Below, in pieces: positions 38,201-53,200 of a DNA stretch of 64,000 bases. This stretch comes from Marisa cornuarietis (taxonomy: Eukaryota > Mollusca > Gastropoda > Architaenioglossa > Ampullariidae). The DNA is taken from NCBI GenBank assembly GCA_004794655.1, contig SMMW01000585.1, forward strand, positions 2,250,001 to 2,314,000, in the 5' to 3' direction. How positions within the stretch are numbered: position 1 is the first letter of the stretch; every line of letters starts with the position of its first letter. The notes below the pieces were generated by a model, which was not told the DNA's origin, ran no database searches, and saw only the letters and a program-made list of their open reading frames with translations. The translations under genes and the position numbers were made by a program.

Positions 38201-41200
38201 TTTTAACTCAGCATTGAATTGTACAAAACCCCAAATGTGATTGTTGATCTGTTGCAATTCATTTGATGATGCTAAACCCTAACAGGTAAGTGCATAGAAG
38301 TTATCAGAAGTTATAGAAGTCATCACTCAAACAAAAGAACATGATTCTCTCATTCTTCTATATATATATATATACTGCAATAGGTATACCCAGGAGTAAA
38401 AGTCACAGCTTGTAGAGATCTCCCAGTAGTGCCAAAAATTGCCCTGGTCTCCCGTGATGTTTACAAGATTAACAGTCTGTTCAGATTCAACCAGATACAG
38501 CCGCAGGGAATCCTCATCTGTTGACAGAGAAATTTATGATATGAAAATAGCTGAGCTAGTGCAATGTCAACAAGTCACAAATAACAGTGTGACTTGTAAA
38601 CATTCCACTGAGTTAAAAGTATAGTAATCAATGTTATGACATAGAGAACAACAATATTGTTTACAAATACACAATAAACATTTAACAACAATAAATCCAT
38701 GAAAATAGGTGAAAAAAACTAACGAATAAAGTGCTTTACTTCAGAAATTTATTGACTAGAAAAAGCTGTATAGATAGTAGAAAGAAAATTAGGGTTCCAC
38801 AACAATTCTGATTAACTCTTTTATTGTACTGTAGATAATGGATAGTCATAAAACCATATTTACAATATGTGCGAGCAGGTATAACTGCAAAGAGCTAAGA
38901 GACAAAAAACAAAATCGTCTAAATTATGAGCTTGGTGTGGTGAGGGTAGTGATGGAGGAATCTTAGTGCTATTGTGCATTTACTGTCCAGTTCTTGGATC
39001 TTGCTGTACAGAACCAGTCCTATATTGCCACCTAAAGACTGTTGTGAAGCAGCCTCCATTTTTAGTGGACAATATTCATTTATGATAAAAATTTGCATTT
39101 ATACCAATAATTCATTTTCATATCATGACTTCAGGCTATATAACTGATTTTTTCACATGTTTATAGTAGCTTTGAAATGCTGCTCAAATATTAAAATGTC
39201 TGATTTATTATAAAAGATACCATTACCATCTTCAAGACTTAGTTTTTTGAATAAAATAACAATGGATTTTGTTTTACTTCATTTTGAAAACAGGAGGTTG
39301 CTACGCTCCAATTTTGGTGACAAGGTTAAGAATGTACGATGACTAAAAAAACGCATTTCACAAACGAGCAAAAACCAATCATTTAATGGTAAAGATCCCC
39401 CAAATTTTTTACTCTGTCTGCATTTTGCAGGTGTTTGCTGGTCAGAAGCTGGTTTGTGTTAGAAGTCAATCTGTTGAGACCAAAAGTGTCCCAAGATGGG
39501 AGGAGTTTGCTGGTCATAGGGTCCAGACACTGGAAGTTTTACAATAATGGTATATGTGCAATGTATACCGATCAAGACTGATCACTGTATATCAAAAGTC
39601 TATCATTGTATGGCTATGGTGAGTGATAAGGTAGGAACTTGCTGGTGTCTTTACCTGCTCACACTACACGAAAAAGAGATGAAGCTTGACATCATTGACA
39701 AGGTACTTACTTTGGCCATACATGTGATACCAGAAGCTGATGCAAATCAAAGGGCTTGGAGGGATGGGAGAACTGTACAACTGTGCATGTTGCCCTAGAC
39801 TGTCATAGGTTGTTTCCATGTACATGTAAAATCCTGCAAGAAGATTGCAAGCATTGACACAAAGTGAAGGAAAACCTTGTAAAACGCTTGTTCAAGAAGC
39901 TTACAAACTAAGAATGGAAAACAGAAAAAATGACCCTTTTTCCAACCTGCATCAGAGTCAGATGTGTGATCAACTGCCGGACCAGTGCCAGCAACAACAG
40001 TCCTGCCTGCTGAGCGAAGCCAGTCAAAGTCATCCAGGCCCTGAATGTTGATGTAGCCACAGGTATCAATCTCAAAGTTACAGGTGCCAGGTGGAAGGCA
40101 GTCACCTTGTTGTACCTTAACATCATCAATGGCAATGGCCCCAGCACCACCTTGTCCAACAACGCCTTCAAACATGATCTGAAATGTTTGATATGGAAGA
40201 TAATTTTGTCTGATATTCCCGTTCAAAGTAAGGATTCTTTGTAATGAAACTGAATTAAGGCTCTTCCCAAATACTTAAATTACTTACCTGTAAGGGTACA
40301 TAAACAGCTAAGAAGACACACAGAGGTAAAGAAGAGTTTTACCAATTTAGGTGTAGTTTTAAATTGTGGATTGTACACGCATATGTATGTAAAACTTTAG
40401 TCTTTGAAAGCAACTGCTCAGAGAAGGAGGTAAAAGACATCGGCACTACTCTTACTATAAAAGTATTCTTACAACACACTCTAAGGGACTTGATGACTGT
40501 GAAGACATGTGGATGTAAGCACAAAACACTAATGGTGGACAAATCACAAATTTATTGATGTACCTTTTGAAATTTCATATGCAAGAATACATGCTAGATA
40601 TTTCTGAGACACATGGTAAACAAAAGAATGACTGTGATAATCAAAGAATGGATGCCAAAAGAAAGAAGAAAAAAAGCTAAAATACATACCAGTTATAGTC
40701 GTGTGACCATAAAATAGGCTTTACCTGCCATGGAGCAGACTGTTGCTGCAAAGTGATGGAACCCTGGATCCAGTTCTGATGTTGGCCTTGCTGCTGACTA
40801 AATGCAGGTGATGATAGAAGAATTCCATTTGAAATGATATATGCATGAAGTTGACCAACACTGTTGTTAGGCAGGAAGTACCAAAAAGTTAAACACTGGC
40901 TGATTGCAGATGGTTGCTTAGCAGAACTTGTGATGATGGCACGGTCACCTGGATGATGTGGGGCTGAAGTGTTGATACAAGCAAAGAAGCCTAAAGAGAA
41001 GGCAACAAATGATGATCAACAAAACACTCTCTGAATCTGTGAAAAATATGCCCATATTTGTCTTCACATAAAGAAAATATCTTCTTTGATTTAAAAATAG
41101 TCATTTATTAAGGTCTCCAGACATGCGTCCTGCAATGAACTATGATATGTATCTGAGTCAAGAACGTGAGACCAGTCGTAGCTCAAGATATGTTATCTCA

Positions 41201-44200
41201 GAAAAAAAATTCAGCAGGTAAATCAAGTCTGACCATCTAATATGCTACTCTTATTTCCATAACATCAAGTCTGTTCTAATTAACAATCTGAGCCTTTACT
41301 GGATACACACCAGAAAATTGAAGTTCCTTTTTCATAAACAAGAACTAACCATTCCCATTGCCTGTGGTATGATCTGTGAATGGGCCTGTGCCAGCAGATG
41401 AAGGGATGTTTGCTTGACGAATCCAGTCAAACTGATCATCTGTGTTCTGGGTGTAGTCACAGAAATCTATCTCAAAGTCACACACTGCTGCAAATGATGA
41501 CCAAGGTTCTATGAGGTTCAGTCTTCAAAATATCACAACACTATGTATATTTTAACAAAGTATTTGTTTTGCACATTCTGTTTGCAGATATTGTGAAATA
41601 ATTTTTTTTACATTTCTGTCTCATAGCCTACTTTTTTTCATCATTGAATGAGATAAAATGAGTCATCATACACAAATGAGGACAAGCGCCATCCATGAGT
41701 GAGACATCATCTATGGCAATGTCACCCCGGTAGCTTACATCCACTGTTCCTTCAAAGACAATCTGTAATAAGTATTCAACAAATGCAACTTCTTTCAGTT
41801 TGTAACATTTCAATTCTGTCTTAAACTCTGTATACTGACAGATACAGACAGATAATTTTTTATTTGTAACAATGGATCTATAAATTTTACATCTGAATAA
41901 TTTTGTTTTTGGTTTGTGCCTTCAAAGTTTAAGTATTTTTAGAATTTATGGTAGAGAAAAGAGTATGGATAGCTGAGTGGTTAGAACAGTGGTATATGAA
42001 CATAGAGACATATGCCAGTTTGGTACTCATGTGGCAAAGTGAACTTTCCCTAGTCAACCCAGCTGTTGGAAATAGGTACCTAAGGGTTGGGAAAAGGTAA
42101 AGAAGCAAATAAAAAGCTGGCCCCAAGAAAAGTGTAATCTCTGGCACCTCACCCTCAAATATGACCTCAAAAAGTTTAGGGAATGACCTTTACCATTTTA
42201 TGGGAGAGAAAAAGTGCAAGATAAAAATGAAATTCTGGAACGAAGCATAAATAATAAAGAAATTTCTCACTGACTGCATGCATTATTATTATTTTAATTT
42301 GTCCCCAATAGGGTTGCATGACTGCTTGGAATGGTTGCTAATTTGATAGTTTCGTATAATTATCATTACATGTGTGTAACATTTATGCACTAAGAATCAA
42401 AATACGGTTGTTTCTTGCTAACAACCAGTACATATTGCTACATAAAGCTCATTTTTTGGCCAATAATAAAGTAATGAGATTACACTATTGTCATCAATCT
42501 GTCTCAAGTAAAAAAAAAAAAAAGCCATTGCCAGATAAGTAACATGCTCATGCACTGATATCATAGACATGTTAACAGACATGCATGATTATTGTCTCGT
42601 AGAAAGTCACCTTGAAAGGCTGATGACTGATGATGAGACGCATGTCTTGTTGCCAGACATTGTCCTGTGTGTTTGACTGACTCCATAATAGCGTACGATT
42701 TGACTCTTGCTGCAGGAAGATTTTGAGTGTTTCTACATGAGCACCATATATATGATACCAGAAAATTAGACACATTCCCATAGGACCTGTTGGTGGCTGC
42801 ACAAAAAACAAGCTATGCATTGGTTATTTTTAAAGTCATGTCTAATACATATGAAATTATAGCAATATATGTACGGAAAACAAATGAACTGGATTTTATA
42901 GAAATAGTGACAGAATTTTTCATCAATATACTGATATGAAAGTACTCAAAAATTTGTTTTGGAAAATATCTTCCATTTTCATATTGTACACAGCAAAACA
43001 ACATAAGCATTCATCTGATTTTCATATGTATTCTTACAAACTTAATTGTATGTATCTGTACTCTCCACAATGCATATTTATATGCATATGCATGCATGGT
43101 TACACATATTTGCATGTGTGTGTGAATGGGTAGAGAAAGTGAGTTGCATGACCATGCTTGAGTATGGGCATTTATGCATGTTAATCCCAAAAATATGTTG
43201 ACAATAGTATATATAATAGCAACATTGAAAAAAATGGAAACAAAAACTGTAAAGTCATCGTTGATGACATAAAACATAAAACACTCATACCTGCAGACCT
43301 GATGAGAGGTCAGATATGTCACCATGTTTCTGAGGCGGTGATGTCTCAATGTACATATAATATCCTGTGCCTGATGTGTGGTCACGACCAGGCCCAGTTC
43401 CTACTGCTGGTGTACTCTGGTTAGTCCAGATCCAATCAAAGTCATCTGTGTGGACTTGAAAAAAACCGCACAATCCAAAGTCGAATGTGCAGTTAATGCT
43501 GAAATCTGTAAAAATCTTTATGGTTAAAATACTGCAAAAGTTGGATTTATATGCAAAACATGGTTGCAAATGAAAGATCAACATGAAACAGAGTAGCTAC
43601 CACGTACTCCTGCCATCATCGTTACATGGTAATGTTAAATTGATTTGACAATGAAAAAAACATTCAAAATTAATTCTGTAACAAAGTTTATTTATAATTC
43701 TAATGACCAAAACTGACACTGATGGGTCGAATTTTATATATTATTTTAGAATGGACAATGTGAGGAATGTGACTTAGCACTGATTGATATTTTGTGGGTG
43801 TGTGTGTGTGTGTTTTCTGTAAAAACTCAGAAATTGTTTTATCCTAAAACTCTTACATATTCTTGACATTTATACATGAAATCGCTTATTCACTTAAAAC
43901 TAGTGAAAGTATATGTACAACAAGCTTGCCTCCTTTAAAACAATAGAATATGATCTTTCTTGAACTAAAAATCAATCAATGATTACTTTAAAATTATGTT
44001 TAGTCTGCTCTCACTACTGCAATTTGAAACTAAAACAATAAGAGGTAGCTGCTCAGCAAATGGAAAATCTTCACCTTGCTTCTTTTTTCAACTTGTACAC
44101 CACCTACTATTTACCTGTGCCATTAAGAATGAGATCAGACTGGCAATCCTCAAAGTCAATGTCATCTACTGCCACATCAAATGAACCGAGCCCAGGATTT

Positions 44201-47200
44201 GGCAGAGAAGCAAATGTAATCTGCAAATTATAAATTCCTTGCAATTATATATATGAATAGACTGAAACGAAGTCTTCTGGATACTGATGCCTATTGTCAA
44301 TCTGGAGAGGTTAAAAGTAGACATAGCACATTCACAGGGGTAGAATTTTTCTCCTTTGTTGTCATTTATAACATAAGAATTTAACGTACTTGAACCAGTT
44401 TTATCTGATCACATTTTCACAGATCTGTATCTTCATTGCTACTGATCCAAACATGACTGACAACAATAAAAATAGTTCCTAAATTAACTGAGCTAAGTTG
44501 TTTTTCATTTAATATATTTCTTATCCTGTTGGAATCCTTGTGTCAAAAAAGCACACCTTTGTTGACTCAGGTCTGATGTCACCTACATTGTTCAAGACTG
44601 AATGTGGATGTGCCACTAATGATTTAAATGGTTTAAAATGTTTCAGCCTTTCACTTCTGGTTCAAAATGGTTCAAAAGATCCTTTCACATAGATCTTCTG
44701 CTGAGACATAGTCACAAGGTAATGACATCCACTTCCGTTTTACAATAAGAGAACATTGGGAACAATAGAGGTACTCACCACAAAGGGATAGTCTATCTGC
44801 CCTATGTCAACTGAGCGCAAATGCCAAGTATTGCCAGCATTGCCTGTGTAGTGCCACAAACCAATCCCAGTGTTTGTGCTGATGTCCACTGCTTTCTGGA
44901 GAAGAATCATAAGGCTGCCTGCAAACATATACATCATTGCATGTAATCTAAGTTGAATGGCTACAAAATAAAAATGTTATCAAAATAACAAATATTTAGG
45001 AGGTAAATGGTCATATCCAATTAATTAAACAACAAAGTATGCTGTAAGAATGCAATAATCAATTTCAATATCTTAGCAAATTCATGTTTATGTTCTCGTA
45101 CCTGCACTATCTCCAAACAGGTGATATTTAAAACTCATATGGCATGTGGTACCAGAAGCATTGAATACAGGAGACACCAGTCTGGCACGGTCCTGTGTCA
45201 CACCCATAGTGGGCTGAACTCGCATGTACTGTCCACCTGCATGCAGGATAAACATGACCTATATTACAATAGAACAAATGCAGCACTAATTATCATGAAA
45301 ACATCATACAATATACGTTTGCAATTTCTTTGCCAGCAATAGTTCCAGTACCATATTATCTCACTTTACTTCTGAAAGCAAATAGATTTATTCACATGCA
45401 TGATTGCAAAGTTGTGTTGTGTTGAGATGCCAGTTTTTTATTTTTCACATATCTTGTAATTGTTGATGAAAAACACCTTTTTCTTTGTGGTCAGGTGGGA
45501 CCCCATTCTCATTTCCTCTTCATCATCATTATCCTTTGTAATAATTTTGCTTTGTATGTTATGAACTAGCAGTTTATACATGTTAAAACTAAGTTCATGA
45601 GAATAAATAATAAATCATTTAAGCTACCTAAAAGCACAAAAATGAGAAGAATACATTTACTTCATCTAGGCTGGAACATATGTACCTCCTGCCAGGTTAT
45701 CTGCATCAGAAGTAGGGCCACCAGTTAATGCACTGTCATTAGAAGACTTCCTGACCCAGGCAAACTGTCCTGTGCTATGATCCCTCCATCCACAGAGGTC
45801 ATTTTCAAATGTGCAGTCACCTGATGAGAACAATTTCCAGGTTTTTACAAAAAAGTTACTTTTTAGCATTTAAGCAAAAGCAGTCTTGTAAGACTGTAAG
45901 CCCATAAAGACACATATTAGATATGCTATCTTTTCTTTGGCTCTACCAACATACACCTGATACCAGACTGATTGGATGCTTGTGGACTTACCACACATGA
46001 GCTCATCACTGCCATCAGTGCACTGCTGTTGGAAGTCACACACTTGGGTTTGTGGGATGCAGCGGTTGCCATCACAGGCAAACTGATTTGCTGAACATGG
46101 AATAGGCTGAGTAGGTAGAGGAGGTGAGCCAGTGGGAAATGGATCTACATTTACAAAAGACAGCAGAAGGTAATCTCAATGTGCTTCATTAATATGTCTA
46201 GAAGAATGCAAACAAGAAAACTAAAACTGAAACATACTGCTGAATATAAATTTGACTGTTCCAACAGGACAACAGGACTAAATAAGATGATATACAAACT
46301 GTGGATCAGAATGTTCCAAATTCTTCTAGACTGACTGATATGCCAAACACAGAAAAATCAAAGAAAAAGAAAATTACACAAATATTTAAAAACAGTTGGC
46401 ACAAAAAAAACATCAGGACTTGAAAACTCCCATGATATATATTCTCAAAACAAGAAAAACTTAAAAATTTCAATATGTACCATTTGACACTTGACAGCCT
46501 GATGTCATGCTGATATCATCGATGCCAATGTCTCCTTGGTCACCATTTCCAGTGACTCCTTCAATGATGACCTGAGATAAAAATAAAGTACTGAGCAAAA
46601 TTTCATTTAAACCAGTTTTTGTTTCATTATTAGATGCCTGTGACAATGCAAGACCCTCTCTTGTACTTTTTTTTTATCAATAGTCTTGTAAAAAGGTATA
46701 TTTGGAAACAACTATTTAGTCACTATTGGGGCAGTGGTCTGCCTCTTTTTTATTTAACTCATTGATTTCAGTACTGCATCTATACCTCCTTGGCTTGGCC
46801 AAATATAAAACTTATTCCTTGAGTTGAAAAGGGTACAAATATAATAAATAAGACATAAAACATAGGACAAGAATATAAGAACTCTTTAATCATGCATAGC
46901 ATAGTAAACAAAACACACACACACACACACATGCACACAAAAGTTAGAAATAAATTTGTGTGTGTGTAAATTATCATCATCACTTACCAGATGACATCCA
47001 GTTGCATTCACTTCAAACCACCATCTACCTATCCTTTTAAAATTCCAAGGACAAGACAGGCAGTATTTATACAGTTAAGGTAGTTTTCCCTATAAAATGG
47101 TAAATCCTTGAGGATACCAATACTGCAATTATGGGAGAAGATATTTTTCTCACCAAAAAATATCATTACATGATGGCAAACAAAATCCTATTGGCAGTAA

Positions 47201-50200
47201 AGAGACCAAATCTTTCTGTTCCCGTAGGGCAGTCAACAAAGACAACAGCATTCCAGACTTCCTTGACTTCCAGCACTCTCATATGGGTCCAAAGAAAAGG
47301 AGGAGATTACTGAGTTTTTTGCCTATCTTGTGTTCAAAGGGTAAAAAAAAGCATTATCCTCCTTGAGTGAGCCAGGACAGATCCATCCATTTCTGTAAAT
47401 GATGTGTGTTTCTTTTGCTTCACTATTAGTGGCTGGGGCTTAGCTTCTGTGGTTATAGGAATCTGCCAGGGATTCAGGGTGACAGCACTCTCTCATCAAG
47501 ACAGAAAATTTGTATGGTTACTTTAGTAGTTATTAGTAACTTTGCAGTGTTATCTGGTAAACTCAACAAAAAAATAACAAATCACACAAGGTCTTTGCCA
47601 GACATAAATGGAACATAAAAGGTAATACATACCTGTTTTCAAAGCACTATCAATAAAATAATAGTAAGCAAGCTATTAACTTTGTTAATCCCTTCATAAA
47701 ATATTTGAAATCATACTGAAACAGCATTTTCAAGCATTGATACCCATAAAATATTTTTAAAAATCTCCACCTCACCTGGAATAAATCAGTCTCTTGAAAT
47801 GTGACATCTCTGCGCATCCATGCATCAGCATAACTTCCAGAAAGAGACAGAATCTGCTTCAAGTCCCCAAGAAGGGATATACGGGTATACACATTAAGAC
47901 TGCCAATGTTTGTTCCATACATGTGGTAGTAGAATCGCAGCTGAAAGATAATAGAAATAGAAGATAGCCAACTTTTATCTGCCATTAAAGAAATTGCACT
48001 AAATGGATATTAATTCATATTACACATCAATACACATTTATGAATAGGTAGATGTGTATCAATGAAAGAAGTGCATGAATGCATGAGTTTGCAGTGCATG
48101 GGCATTTGTGAGCATATGACAATGACAATGACAATTCTTTATTAAGTAGAGGTAAAGTTAGCAAAACATGGTTTTTTCCATTTAGCCCTTGCCCTTATGG
48201 GGGAAAGAATAAGCTAAGTAATTATAAGTACTAAAAGAATAAGCAGTAATAATATGGTAATATATCAAAAGAGAGTGGAAGGTGAAAATATACAAAAGTG
48301 GTGGTTAAAACAGATATTTACAAGGATCCTGGAGTTGGGCGGTATCTCTAATGCTTATGGTTTAGAAATCTTTGTTGGAGGAAACCTTATCTAGTCTTTC
48401 TGCATATATTTTAGTAACTGGCGTCAAACGCCATTCCAGAAGTTCCACAGCACACTCCCTGAGTATTTCAGACTGGATTTGAAAAGGTCTATTCTAGGAA
48501 TGAGAATATTAAGTTTTACAGAAGTTCGAGTGTTGTTTGAGGAAAATAGAAGAAAGAGTCTGGGGGACAGTTTATCCATCAGAATTTTATAAATGAAGTT
48601 GTGTTTGTTGAATTTTAGTCTTTCAGAGGAAGGACTCACAGAGAGGCGAAGTCATTTGGCTGTATTTTCGGTTTGAGTTAAACTGCTTTAATTACTTGCC
48701 TCTGAACACTTGCTAGAGGCTTCATGGAAGGTCTACTACAGGAAGAGAGACAATGATCATGATTTAATTGAGCGAGATAGATGCATGTATTTCTAAAATT
48801 TACAATTGTGCAAACATTTCAAATATTTACAAAAGTCTTCAAAATAAAATGTATGAATTTTATTTTAGCTCTGTGCAGTAATGATGAAAATTATAAATAA
48901 GATAAACAAAACCTACTACACATGTTGATCCCAACGTTGGGTTAAAGGCATCACTGCTCACAAGCCAAGCTTTATCACCTGGTTTCCTAGGTAAAGAACT
49001 TTCTATGTAAACATAGTAACCTGAAAAATATGGAAATTGTTCAATGGTTTAATGGCTCAAATATGCCAGTCTCACCTGATCCTAAATAAAAATGTGTATC
49101 TGCATGTATTCAAAAAAAATTTCATGCACGTGAAAACCAAAGCATGTCTTTCTAACTTAAATTTTTTTTAAAAGAAAGATTAGTAGACATGACTAGCATG
49201 GAAACTAACTTCTTACCATTATTCTCAAAGGTATGAACATAAGCTATTAAAATATAAGACACAGTGTCTCATAAACCTAAAGCAGTCTACATCTACTGAA
49301 GTAAAGACTTGCATATGATGGCTACTGGGAAAATGCAAACTCACCAGTGGAACTTCCTCTACTGTGGTCACGGGAAGGTCCAGTTCCAGTTGTACTGATT
49401 GAGCCATGTGTACGGGTCCAGTCAAAGTTATCTGATCCAGAATGGTCATTGTACCAGATACCAAGGCTCTGCTCAAAGTCTGTGCGTGATGGATAAGTGT
49501 CTGAAGAAGGTACACAAAGAGAGGTCAAGGAATCAAGGTTGCAGGTCTCATTTGTATTTAAATGAAATATCATGAGAAAGGCATCACATTTCTTGTGCAG
49601 CTATACAGATACATACTCTGCAAAGAATTAAGCTCAAGAAATTCTTGGCAAGAAAATTTTATGTTTTCCATTGTTTTCTGTTTTATTTACAACTGATTTT
49701 ATTGTCATATTTTGCTCATAGATGAAAAGATGCTTGATAGACAATTCAAAAGATATAATGACTCACCACAAGAAATTTCATCACTGCCATCACCACAATC
49801 ATCAGTGAAGTCACAAACTGCCATCATAGGGATGCAGGCAGTGCTCTTGCAGTGGAAGAGATTCTGGCTGCTGTCACAATTACCTGGTGCTTAAAACACA
49901 CATTACAAACAATCACAGAAAATACTCTCTTCTATTAGAATGTTTTAAAGTTTTCCAGTTAAAATCCAAGTAAATACTTAAGTCAGAACAACAACAGCTG
50001 CTTCATGAATCACACGCAGCTCATCAACCTTTGATGAGAATCCTTGAACCATTTTAAACACAGTTATTCACCACTTTAACTTTGAATTAGAACTAATTAC
50101 TTACATTTCAGTATGCATAAATGAAAAGTATTACAGTCTGGTGATCAAATAATATTTTAAAATAATACAAACAATACAATCAACCAAAAATAGCTTAAAA

Positions 50201-53200
50201 CGCATTCTTATTAAAGTGACAATTTAGAAAAATTTTGTTATTAATCTGAGTGACAGTACAAGAATTACCTGGAAAATTGCAATTAATAAACTGAACATCA
50301 TCTACTGCCACAGTGGTATGAAATGGAGAAGTGGGATCAGCATATCCTTGAATGTGTATCTACAAACAAGCAGGAGTACAAATTGGAATATGCTACATCT
50401 AAGCATCTGCTATTCCTCTATTCATAAACACTTTGACTGATAAATGGTATTCATGGTAAGATTAAATATCTTGTAGGCACCCCATAATCTTAGCACATAA
50501 TGTTTTTCACAAAATATTAGGATGTTAAATATCTGAAGAGTCCATGAAGAGTCCTTTACTCATTAATTATGATTGTGCACTTTGATAATTTATTGCTTAA
50601 AGCCTGAGACCTGTCTAGAGACAATGGAAAAGGGAACAATTGTGTGGGGTAGTCAGGAATATCAGAAGACAAGGAACATAAAAAAACATCAATGTTTGCC
50701 ATTTTGCTCTCCTAGTTCTGTTAAGCTGTTAGTGAATATTTGAAAACTGCCTTTAACAAAAGTCTGGAAGTGATCCAACTGATGAAGCATACAGTAAATA
50801 AAGGAAACAAACTCTCATTTCAGAGAAATTACGTTGAAAAACTTAACAAACAGTCTTTTTTTCTAACCCTGAATGATGTTGCGATGCGTAGAACATAAAC
50901 TGTGGCTTGCACCCACTTGTCAGTATCTTGTCCATTAGTTGTCCATAGGACTGTCTTTTCTTCACCTTGCTCCAGCAAGACTCTAACTTGTGAGGCTGAA
51001 ATAAAACGAAAATCTAAAATACTAATGCATTCTATATACATGGATGCAAGGACAGAAAGATATTGACATGCCCCTTACAAAAGTAAGGTTGCTTTGATCT
51101 TTTGCAACACTTTTAAATGTATGTTGTTTGTGTTTAACGCGGTGCCAGCAACTAGGGCTATATCACAGTGATCCAACATTTAAAGCACAAAAATAATGTC
51201 AAAAGATGGCTTAATATAAGAACTTCATTTGGCAGAATTCGTTCAAAATATTAAAGCACAAGAAACATCAAAAATTCTTTTTTGTAAGTTAATTGCTGAA
51301 CATAATCTACCAACAACAGTTGCCACTTACTTTCCTTTAGCTGAAAAATCTGATGACTGCAGCACCAAAATATTTGACATTCATGATTCATTATCCAAGA
51401 AAATACTATGTATAGTGAGTATGGATGAATTATAAATGATCAGATAATTATCCATGACTTATCACTGCATTCAAGTTGTATATTTTTCAATATAAATAAA
51501 TACAAAAATATATAAACACAAATAAAAATAAATACATACACACTTGCACCTACGGTCTTTTACTTCAGAAACAAATCATCCACCAACCTTGTCCAGAAAT
51601 GTAAAAGAACAGCAATATTTGACATGTTGAACTGCAAGGACCAAAGAGAACACTGTACATGTCAGAGAAAGTACTTTGTGCACCAAAGCCTCTGGTTAGA
51701 TATAGGAAACTTTCTGAAAAGCAAGCAACAAAACAATTTTGACATTCTGATTCAGTGACCACCATAGGAAAGAACTTAAATCCTCCTGCATGTTTGGGGG
51801 CCTATTACTGTAACATTTATTTACTCTCATGTATTTTACGTATGCCTAATAAAATGTAGAAAGCTTCTGACATTACCAGTACAAGGCATCTAGAAGTAGC
51901 ATTCAAAGCTTATCAACTTTTCATCTTTTAGAAAAATTAATCAAAACTATAAAAGATAAAAAAAGAGTTAAATATTGATTTAATAGTGAAAGATATGAAG
52001 AAAATGAATGTGTCTACCTCATTTTTCTAATGAAAATTGCTTTTCACTTAGTTTTAGGAAACATACAAATAACCATGCATTTCTTAGGAAATCTTTTCAA
52101 GATATTCCTTCCTAAGAAAACACCTAGGTTGAGTTGAGTAAAGATGAGAATCACCACAAAGCTTAATACACTGTAATGAGTCAATCCTTCGCAACTGAAC
52201 TCACCCTTACCTACTGCATATTATCTATCTGCAAATTTACAGACTTAATTACTAATATGTAGCAGATGAATTTTTTTTACAAAGACATATCTTTACGTTT
52301 TTATATCAGTACAATAGTGTGTTTGTGGGGTAGAGCTTCAGATGAATTTAACCCTTTAATTTAATAGCTTTCTTCTATTACTTGCACATAAAATGATTGT
52401 TAGTTTAACCTGTGGGACTGCCATTGTGGTCATACATAGGAGCAGATCGGTTGGGGTGAGACTGGCCGCTGCCCAGTGTCCATTGCCAAATGCTGCTACT
52501 GTTGTCTGTCCACTGGCAGTAACTATTCTGGAAGCTACACTCACCTGCATAATAGGAAATGTTTGTTAGAATAAAGTTTTTTTAATTGTTATTTACAGTT
52601 AAATCTTTATTTCTAGAAGGGAATGATTCAGGAAGAGTACATATAATTTTAAAATTGCATCATATAATGACCACCATATTAAACCTGTTTCATCGATGTC
52701 CATGTGTACACTGTCAGATATTATCTTATTTGAGTCATCCAATAAAAGTATATCAATATCCACCCTTTAAAAATAGTATTACAACAAAACCATCAGATAA
52801 AAAATATTTTAAAAAATGATTTAATAGTTTAAAAAATGTGATTTTTTTCTACCTTAATATTCTTTTATTAGTAGTTACAATGGAAAAGAGTTATATGAAG
52901 CCATTAATACATTAAAATAGTAGGCATACCACAGTTGACTTCATCCAGATATGGTGGTGGGCAGTCTCTAATAAAGTTGCAGACTTTGTCTTGTGTAATT
53001 GTTGTGTTGGCTGCATCGTTACACATGAAGAGACTAGATAAAGCAATCATCTGTTTGGCTAAATGAAAAGATAAAAACAAATACAAGAAAAAAATTAAAC
53101 TTTTGCATTAAACCTGTAAAAACTTGTTAGAATTTGTGACATTTTAATTCCATATATAAGAAGGCAGAAATTTGTCGTAGCTTTACACAAATATTGTAAG

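Noticed and set aside
43498..43508. Acceptor GATTTCAG for window exon 23
   Set aside because: It would leave the upstream exon's phase unmatched; the TTTTTACAG acceptor seven bases upstream in transcript order keeps the frame.
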